From positions 1 to 64,000 of the forward strand of contig JBJYXV010000042.1 in NCBI GenBank assembly GCA_046260155.1: a DNA stretch of 64,000 nucleotides. Direction: 5' to 3'. Shown piece after piece: positions 58,440-64,000 of this stretch. Every line of letters begins with the position of its first letter. Position 1 is the first letter of the stretch. The notes beneath the pieces were generated by a model. It had not been told where the DNA came from. It ran no database searches and worked only from the letters and a program-made list of their open reading frames with translations. Source of the stretch: PFL25 sp046260155 (lineage in GTDB: Bacteria > Chloroflexota > Anaerolineae > Anaerolineales > UBA4823). Made by a program: the position numbers and the translations under genes.

Positions 58440-59732
58440 ATGCAAAAATCAAGTTTACTGGTCGTTTTTTTGATCATCCTGATCTGCAGCGCCTGTACGA
58501 CCCAGGCGGTACCTGATGCTGACACTCCGACACCATCCCCTTCGCCTGAGAATACTCCCACCGAGGCAGCGACGTCTACCACAGCTCCCTCGCAAACCGT
58601 AACTCAAACTTCCCAACCCACCGAAATCACGATCAGTAATCGATATCCAATGATCATTTCGTCCAGCGATCTGCTTAACCCGGTTGTCTCAATCGATCCT
58701 GGTGATCCCCAACGTATTGCTTATTGCGCGCCTGGCGAAATCCGGGTCAGTTACGACCTGGGCCAGACCTGGAAGAGTATCCCCACAACAGGCGCGGATA
58801 CCATGGCTCAATCGCAGGGTTATACCTTGTTCTCCGGTGAATCAGGAACAGAGAACAGCTGCTTATCGGTCAGCTTTGATCCGAACCACGATAATACCTA
58901 TTACGCGGTTTTTTCGGTCGCAAATGAAGAATATGGTGCGCCACCGGTTTTCTACATGGGATTTTTCACTTTTGATGGTGGGGAAACCTGGCAGCTCGTG
59001 GAGCCCCCAGCAACTGCTACGTTCGAAGATTTTGGTGGTTTTTGGAATTTAGGTGCAGGTCCCATCCAGGCGCTTTTTTTCCCCGGAGGATCCTGGAACC
59101 AAGCGCCTGATGAACTCCTGATTACAGAGACTGCTAATGGTGGTTTAGAATGGCGGGCAGGATTGCTTTCCTGTCCTTCAAACGGTCCCTGCCTGCGCTG
59201 GGGACCCGCCCCCTCCAATATTCCTGGAATGGGTTCTCCACTTCCCCAGTCAATCTATTTCTCAAGCGATGCGGGTGAAACCTGGTCAGTGATCGATCCC
59301 CCGGTCGAACTGCGTGCGCCTGCTCCCAACCAGCTGGTTGTAATCTCAGATACTGAGGTCATGATCCTTTCTGGTGGCATCACGTTATCGAGTTCGAACG
59401 ATGGAACATCCCCCGTGCGTATCTCCCGAGATGCTGGTGCATCCTGGGGTTCGATCCAACTACCTCCGCTCTCAACAGAGAATGTGAACCCGGATTACTA
59501 CCCCGGGCTGCAGTACCTGTCCAATGACACATACCTGACCCAAACCCCTGACCAGAATACCTGGTATTGGCTCTCCGCTGACATGCCGCTCTGGTGCCCG
59601 GTGGACACCGATCTCTTACCTGCGTATCCAGCATTACTGCAGAATGCTGGTGACCAGGTCTGGTGGGTTGACCTGGATAATCAGCAAACAAAAAGCCTCA
59701 GGATCTCCGAAATAACCTGTGCAGTGGAGTAA
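58440..59732 (+). CDS. Lipoprotein with BNR/Asp-box repeats (sialidase-like propeller)
   Basis: A 430-residue secreted lipoprotein. The signal peptide ends at SAC (lipidated Cys near residue 19) and is followed by a Pro/Thr/Ser-rich linker. Four Asp-box motifs of the SxDxGxTW type mark a beta-propeller: SYDLGQTWKSI, TFDGGETWQLV, SSDAGETWSVI and SRDAGASWGSI. Such propellers occur in sialidases and photosystem assembly factors and often just bind carbohydrate. I see no sialidase catalytic triad, so the activity is open. The ATG at 58440 has GGAG eight bases upstream. Single gene. Confidence 0.85.
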   Translation: MQKSSLLVVFLIILICSACTTQAVPDADTPTPSPSPENTPTEAATSTTAPSQTVTQTSQPTEITISNRYPMIISSSDLLNPVVSIDPGDPQRIAYCAPGEIRVSYDLGQTWKSIPTTGADTMAQSQGYTLFSGESGTENSCLSVSFDPNHDNTYYAVFSVANEEYGAPPVFYMGFFTFDGGETWQLVEPPATATFEDFGGFWNLGAGPIQALFFPGGSWNQAPDELLITETANGGLEWRAGLLSCPSNGPCLRWGPAPSNIPGMGSPLPQSIYFSSDAGETWSVIDPPVELRAPAPNQLVVISDTEVMILSGGITLSSSNDGTSPVRISRDAGASWGSIQLPPLSTENVNPDYYPGLQYLSNDTYLTQTPDQNTWYWLSADMPLWCPVDTDLLPAYPALLQNAGDQVWWVDLDNQQTKSLRISEITCAVE

Positions 59733-59877
59733 CCATCAACATTCCACCGTGGAGATAACCCGTTTAACGGGCTGTAGGGTGGAGCCTCCAAGATTGAAAT
59801 AACACTCCGTAACCCGGATGAGGGTGCGGTGTTATGAGTCAAAGTACAAAACTCGACTCAATCTAAAGGAGAATTCG

Positions 59878-60507
59878 ATGACCTTCCAATTGCTCTGCAC
59901 AGCCATTCTGGCACTGATCATCGGTGTCCTAGCGTTGGTTGCCGGGTACCGTCTTTTTCTGTTACTGCTGCCAATCTGGGGCTTCTTCGCTGGATTTGCA
60001 GTAGGTGCTCATGCCACGACATTAATTTTTGGCACCGGATTTCTATCAACCATCACCAGCTGGATTGTTGGCTTTGTTGTTGCGGTGATCTTCGCAGTGT
60101 TATCTTACCTGATATACCTTGTCGGGGTAGCGCTGCTTTCGGCAGCTTTTGGCTATTTCCTGGGCGCAGGAATCATGCTGATTTTCCTCGATCCCGGTTT
60201 GATCGTCACCCTGGTTGGTTTGGCCGGCGCAGTGGTAATGGCATTCCTGGTCCTGGCTTTCAACATCCAGAAACCAGTCCTGGAATTCATCACGTCATTT
60301 GGTGGGGCAACTGCGCTGCTCACCGGGGTCCTGCTCCTCTTCGGTCGCATCCCCTTTGATGCTCTTGGTGAGAACCCTGTCCGCGCCGTGCTGAACGATT
60401 CAACCTTGTGGTTTATCGTCTGGCTGGTGCTGGGTTTTGTGGGTTTTGCCATGCAGATCGCATCCAACCGTACTTATGTGATCGAAGCTCCTGAAAATCG
60501 GATTTAA
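59878..60507 (+). CDS. Polytopic membrane protein, DUF4203-like (first of two paralogues)
   Basis: A 209-residue membrane protein with about seven hydrophobic helices, Gly/Ala-rich (GFFAGFAVGAHATTLIFG; FGYFLGAGIMLIFLDPG). It resembles the DUF4203/TM7S3 type. The paralogue at 61132-61788 has the same helix pattern and similar blocks (LDPG; VGLA). AAAGGAG lies six bases before the ATG at 59878; the earlier in-frame start is rejected. A terminator follows. Function unknown. Confidence 0.8.
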   Translation: MTFQLLCTAILALIIGVLALVAGYRLFLLLLPIWGFFAGFAVGAHATTLIFGTGFLSTITSWIVGFVVAVIFAVLSYLIYLVGVALLSAAFGYFLGAGIMLIFLDPGLIVTLVGLAGAVVMAFLVLAFNIQKPVLEFITSFGGATALLTGVLLLFGRIPFDALGENPVRAVLNDSTLWFIVWLVLGFVGFAMQIASNRTYVIEAPENRI

Positions 60508-60535
60508 TCAACAATTGAGGTCGCACTAAATTAAG

Positions 60536-60576
60536 GACCGGCGCACGATTTTGGGAATGTGCCGGTCTATTTTTCT
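60536..60576 (+). terminator. Rho-independent terminator
   Basis: GACCGGCGCAC pairs with GTGCCGGTC (a two-base bulge on the left arm), loop of about twelve bases, followed by TATTTTTCT. It ends the transcript of the membrane protein gene at 59878-60507. Confidence 0.8.
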
Positions 60577-60601
60577 ACGTATCCTGAAGACCATCGCGAA
60601 A

Positions 60602-60751
60602 TTACGTTACCACCTCTGCGTAGACTCGAATACCGGCATCGAACGGGTTTAAGCGAGCGAGTTTTTTCGCGGTCTCCAAGTTATGCGCCTCGAGGCTCGC
60701 ATATCCGCTGATGGAATCCGTTTTACACGGCAGGACCCTGGCTCTCCCTTT
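60602..60751 (-). pseudogene. Possible remnant of a YCII-like gene
   Basis: The minus strand has a short frame ending SISGYASLEAHNLETAKKLA...VYAEVVT*, which resembles the C-terminal half of YCII-related proteins (a Gly-Tyr then EAxxLExAxxxA pattern and a strand ending in V-x-V). In-frame stops upstream and no start or ribosome site argue for a decayed fragment. The match is by eye and weak. Confidence 0.3.
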
Positions 60752-61131
60752 TCAATTTCACTCATCCACAACTGAAAGCAAGGTTCTGAATGGTTTTATC
60801 GGCGTTCGCTTTGAACCCGGCCACCCAGGTCAGCCTGATTTCTGGAGTTCGGGTTTCAAACCTGGATTGCATTAACATGACTCTCTTTATGATTCCTAGA
60901 TTAGCAATTTACTTTTAAAGCGCGCATCCATCGTTAGTTTCCCCATTTCGCTCCCCGATCTAGTATAAAATTTTCAAAATCAAATCACCTGATTGCTGGC
61001 AAATCTTTACCAATATCCTCCGGTTAGGCCACTAAACAAAAATTTGATCACATCTCCCTATCCTGGTATATAATTAATTTCAAGCTTTCAAGAAATCTTA
61101 CTTAGCTCAATTAAAATACTCGGAGGAGAAC

Positions 61132-61788
61132 ATGCTCACCACCATCCTGGTAGGTATCATCCTGCTCGCTTTCGGAGTCGCGTTTTGTTTTTATGGATTC
61201 CGTGCCTTCCTGGTTTTACTGCCGATCCTCGGTTTTATCGTCGGGTTTTATATAGGCGCCCAAGCCATGCAGATCGCCCTGGCGGAGGGGTTCCTGGCTT
61301 CCACCCTCAGCATCGTTGTCGGGTTATTATCCGGGGTGATTGGCGCCTTTGCGGCATATGTATTTTTCATGATCGGCATCATCCTGGTCGCAGGAACCAT
61401 GGGGTTTGCCCTTGCGGCAGGCGTGCTGGATTTATTGGGCCTTGACCCGGGATGTATTGCATTTCTTGTGGGTTTGGCTACCGCCGGATTGGCAGTCTGG
61501 TTGACAATGCGCTACAAATTGGTACGCTATATACTGATTTTATTTACCGCGATTCTGGGTGCGGATGCGATCGTTTTGTCTATTTTGCTGATATTTAACC
61601 GGGTCAGCCTGCAAGAGATCGTCTCCCCAACCGGTACTTTTGCACCCATCCTCGCCGAGTCACCCCTTTATATCATTGCCTTCCTAGTTTTGCTGGGAGT
61701 TGGAATTTATGTCCAGTTCCTCGCCAGTCGGGAGTTCGATTTTGATAATATCAAGCTCCTTGGACGCTGGACTCCCACCAGGCGTTGA
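61132..61788 (+). CDS. Polytopic membrane protein, DUF4203-like (second of two paralogues)
   Basis: A 218-residue membrane protein with about seven helices, paralogous to the one at 59878-60507. Shared features are the N-terminal LLPILGFIVGFYIGA block, the Gly/Ala-rich middle helices, the LDPG turn after helix five, and a final helix followed by a short positively charged tail (LLGRWTPTRR). GGAGGAG lies five bases upstream of the ATG. Function unknown. Confidence 0.8.
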   Translation: MLTTILVGIILLAFGVAFCFYGFRAFLVLLPILGFIVGFYIGAQAMQIALAEGFLASTLSIVVGLLSGVIGAFAAYVFFMIGIILVAGTMGFALAAGVLDLLGLDPGCIAFLVGLATAGLAVWLTMRYKLVRYILILFTAILGADAIVLSILLIFNRVSLQEIVSPTGTFAPILAESPLYIIAFLVLLGVGIYVQFLASREFDFDNIKLLGRWTPTRR

Positions 61789-61914
61789 AAGTGGTCAAAG
61801 AAGATCTAGATCAAATCTCCGGGTTAACTCTTGTCCGGAGATTTTTGAGTGGATTCGAAATCAATCCACCCTGATCAAGCGATCATTTGAGGAACGCAAA
61901 TCACAGCCAAGACG

Positions 61915-62691
61915 ATGAGAAAAAATTCCTATTACGATGTTGATAAGATTTTCCTACGCAACCTGACCGTACGTGACATCGCAGAACCCTTACCCTCATT
62001 CGATTCCGGGACCCCTGCAGAGATCGTCCGCCCTATCCTCGAAAAGCATCACCAGCAAATCGCCGGTGTCAGAGAATATGGATTCGTTACCGGGTACTTG
62101 ACCATCGAGGAGCTTGGTGAAGGTCCCTGCAGCCAATTCTGCCACCCGATAAATGAAGCAATAATCCTTTCCGGAAATGCCCATCTCTCTGAACTCGTGC
62201 TCGCCTTAGACCAGGTGCCTTTCCTATTCGTCAAATTCCTGGGTGAGATCAGCGGCATTGTCACCCGGGCGGACTTGGATGATCCCCCGGTTCGTATGTG
62301 GCTGTTCGGGTTAATTACCTTGATTGAATTACGCTTCCTGACATTAATTGAAAGCCGTTTCCCGGAATCTGGCTGGGAAGTATATCTTTCCCCCCAGCGC
62401 CTGGATAAAGCCACTGCCCTGCAGGAAGAACGCCGCCGACGCAACCAGGATCCCCGTAAACTGGAATGTTTGCAGTTCTCTGATAAGGCTCAAATTGTGC
62501 TGCGTGACGAACAATTACGCCAGCAGGTTGGTTTCCAATCCAGGCGCCGGGGAGAACAAACCATCAAGAGCCTGGAAAAATTGCGCAACAACTTGGCCCA
62601 CGCCCAGGATATCGTCTCTTTGGATTGGAGCACGATCGTTAACCTATCAGAAAACCTTGAAGAGGTTATCGAAATACTCAGCCAGGAATAG
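61915..62691 (+). CDS. Protein with CBS-like region and C-terminal HEPN-like RX4H motif
   Basis: A 258-residue soluble protein. The N-terminal 120 residues resemble a degenerate pair of CBS modules (VRDIAEPLPSF near 20, GVREYGFVTGYLTIEEL near 51, VKFLGEISGIVTRADLDDPP near 107). The C-terminal part is all-helical and ends with SLEKLRNNLAHAQDIV: R224-x4-H229 is the catalytic motif of HEPN-fold RNases. HEPN proteins of this kind occur in toxin-antitoxin, Swt1-like and antiphage systems; without a partner gene nearby, a defence role is only a possibility. No strong ribosome site precedes the ATG. Not part of a clear operon. Confidence 0.6.
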   Translation: MRKNSYYDVDKIFLRNLTVRDIAEPLPSFDSGTPAEIVRPILEKHHQQIAGVREYGFVTGYLTIEELGEGPCSQFCHPINEAIILSGNAHLSELVLALDQVPFLFVKFLGEISGIVTRADLDDPPVRMWLFGLITLIELRFLTLIESRFPESGWEVYLSPQRLDKATALQEERRRRNQDPRKLECLQFSDKAQIVLRDEQLRQQVGFQSRRRGEQTIKSLEKLRNNLAHAQDIVSLDWSTIVNLSENLEEVIEILSQE

Positions 62692-62933
62692 AAAGTATCC
62701 ATGGAAGGTAAATCCATGTTTTTCGAGTCCTTCTTTCTCTCCTTCACCTCCAAAAATATCCAGATCCTGAACATATAAACCCGCAACCCATCGTTTCTGT
62801 AAGCTATTCTCCTGCCCCATAATTTTATAATTTGCGAGATCCGATGCACAACCTGCCCTGATACAAAGATCACAGGTTGTTCAGCGATCTCGCCCATGAG
62901 ATTATTAATATTTCACATTAGAGGAGTTATTCA

Positions 62934-64000
62934 ATGAAGTTCTTTTTCAAGTTTGTCTCTTTCATCGTGATCAGCCTGGCATTGGTCGGGATGACATTGG
63001 GAGTGGCTTTTTCTGCTGGTACGCCTGTGGTTACACCGGGTACCGACCCGAGCGCAGTACTTCTTGGCGGAGTTCGCTACCGCGAGCTGGCAACCGGGAA
63101 TGATGCCGAGGTATTTTTAGGTGTACCCGACCTGGGGGATGGTACCCACCGCTCGCAAACAAATCTCACCTGGGGCAGCAGCAACGACCTCACTTTTACC
63201 TATGATCCCACCCTGGATAAGTTAACCACGACAATGGATAACGGTACCACATCCTGGTCGCTTGATTACCTCGATTTCTCTGATCATGTCCGTGACCTGC
63301 TCTACGGAGGTAACCAGGGTCTAGCCGATGAAGCCTTGAACCGCCTGAACTACATGCAGATCAGCTTGCGCCTGGGAGAAAGTTCACCTGCCCAGCTCAA
63401 CCTGGAGGATGTATCCCTGGATGGGTATGCCCTGGGGAATTTCACTGGTGTTAACCATGAAACAAAGGATTGGCGGGTTAATGGATACGATCTCTCTTCT
63501 GGATTCACCCTCACCGGAACACTTAATTTATCCAATGTCAACAGCCCCAGTGCAGAACTGAATAGGATTGATATTACCTTTGGTTATGTGAATACTGATA
63601 CATCCGCACCTGCTGTCACAAATGTAGTTGCCACCCCGAATCCCGTAACCGGAGGTGGAAATGTCATCCTCACCGCCACCGTTGACGACAGCGGATCAGG
63701 TGGATCGATCATCCAATCCGCCGAATACAACCTGGATGGGGGAGCCTGGACCCCGATGAGCGCGATAGATGGCACGTTTGATTCCCCAACCGAAGATGTG
63801 AGTGCTTCGTTCGTTGCACCCACCAGCGAGGGGTCATATAGCCTCTGTGTGCATGGCACGGACAGTGCGGACAACATAAGTACCGATCAATGCATCACAT
63901 TGCACGTGGACAGCCAGGGACCGCTAACTTCGACGGTTCAAGTTGACCCTCAGAAGGTAGGCGGTGGAGAGAATGTTGATCTGACCGCGCTGGTTGATGA
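62934..64000 (+). CDS. Secreted repeat protein with Ig-like domains, truncated by window end
   Basis: An open frame from the ATG at 62934 (GAGGAG eight bases upstream) to the window end, at least 355 residues. A signal peptide covers about residues 1-29 (KFFFKFVSFIVISLALVGMT, then VAFSAG). The next 190 residues resemble a choice-of-anchor-type domain (RYRELATGNDAEVFLGVPD, SNDLTFTYDPTLDKL). Ig-like or bacterial big domains follow: from SAPAVTNVVATPNPVTGGGN and again from GPLTSTVQVDPQKVGGGENV. The protein is exported and probably surface-attached or adhesive; its C-terminus, anchor and total number of repeats lie outside the window. Confidence 0.85.
   Translation, partial: MKFFFKFVSFIVISLALVGMTLGVAFSAGTPVVTPGTDPSAVLLGGVRYRELATGNDAEVFLGVPDLGDGTHRSQTNLTWGSSNDLTFTYDPTLDKLTTTMDNGTTSWSLDYLDFSDHVRDLLYGGNQGLADEALNRLNYMQISLRLGESSPAQLNLEDVSLDGYALGNFTGVNHETKDWRVNGYDLSSGFTLTGTLNLSNVNSPSAELNRIDITFGYVNTDTSAPAVTNVVATPNPVTGGGNVILTATVDDSGSGGSIIQSAEYNLDGGAWTPMSAIDGTFDSPTEDVSASFVAPTSEGSYSLCVHGTDSADNISTDQCITLHVDSQGPLTSTVQVDPQKVGGGENVDLTALVD

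Larger units (their letters stand above)
60508..61131. other. Intergenic region between paralogous membrane protein genes
   Basis: About 620 bases. It holds a terminator (60536-60576), a possible decayed gene fragment on the minus strand (60602-60751), and AT-rich sequence before 61132 that may contain the promoter of the second membrane protein gene; TGGTATATAATTAA near 61065-61078 contains a -10-like TATAAT. Confidence 0.45.

Noticed and set aside
1..64000. CRISPR array, tRNA or rRNA
   Set aside because: No regularly spaced repeats, cloverleaf-like segments or conserved rRNA stretches were seen by eye; a tRNAscan or Infernal run would settle it.

Overview
The window looks like a chromosomal scaffold of an uncultivated or poorly known bacterium, most likely a Chloroflexota member of the Anaerolineae type. 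That placement is an inference from moderate GC, the gene mix (BtpA/SgcQ, an ECF transporter, MalFG-type ABC sugar transport, a split glutamate synthase) and dispersed repeats of a kind common in that group; no rRNA or other marker gene is present. A run of 100 N (26946-27045) sits between two identical 55-bp copies, so this is an assembled scaffold. I saw no rRNA, tRNA or CRISPR array.

Layout. 1-7.1 kb: housekeeping and stress genes (a protein of unknown function, a PEP-synthase-like phosphotransferase resembling rifampicin phosphotransferases, an aldo/keto reductase, a CatE-like dioxygenase, two small membrane proteins). 7.3-25.8 kb: a co-directional locus on the plus strand and the most interesting part of the window. 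It holds three DegT/StrS-type aminotransferases, a BtpA/SgcQ protein, a GntR/UTRA regulator with its own strong promoter, a fusion of a GH4 NAD-dependent domain to an iron-alcohol-dehydrogenase/G1P-dehydrogenase-like domain, a complete ECF transporter (S component, fused double ATPase, EcfT), an FGGY kinase, a class III aminotransferase, two SIS-domain proteins, an M20 amidohydrolase and an SDR. Together these suggest uptake and conversion of an amino sugar or aminocyclitol; I know of no described pathway with this set. 25.9-31 kb: small enzymes and membrane proteins (DinB-like, MOSC, nitroreductase, E2-like acyltransferase).

31.1-40.6 kb (minus strand): a LacI-controlled sugar operon with a near-perfect promoter and two operators. 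It encodes LacI, a PfkB kinase, a binding protein, two permeases, a sucrose-synthase-like GT4 enzyme, a GalT-like nucleotidyltransferase, a PAS protein and a metallo-beta-lactamase-fold enzyme. 41-43.8 kb: a degraded partial duplicate of that operon (intact second binding protein, remnants of malF and lacI, duplicated promoter) abutting an IS30 transposase remnant. 44.1-49.7 kb: a split glutamate-synthase-like operon behind a structured leader with a terminator-like hairpin.

49.7-58.2 kb (minus strand): an FAD amino-acid oxidase, membrane proteins, an SbcD-like phosphoesterase, a GNAT acetyltransferase and a PLP amino-acid decarboxylase in overlapping order, a deoxynucleoside kinase and a patatin. 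58.4-64 kb (plus strand): a BNR-repeat lipoprotein, two paralogous multi-pass membrane proteins, a protein with a C-terminal HEPN-like motif, and a secreted Ig-like-repeat protein that runs off the end.
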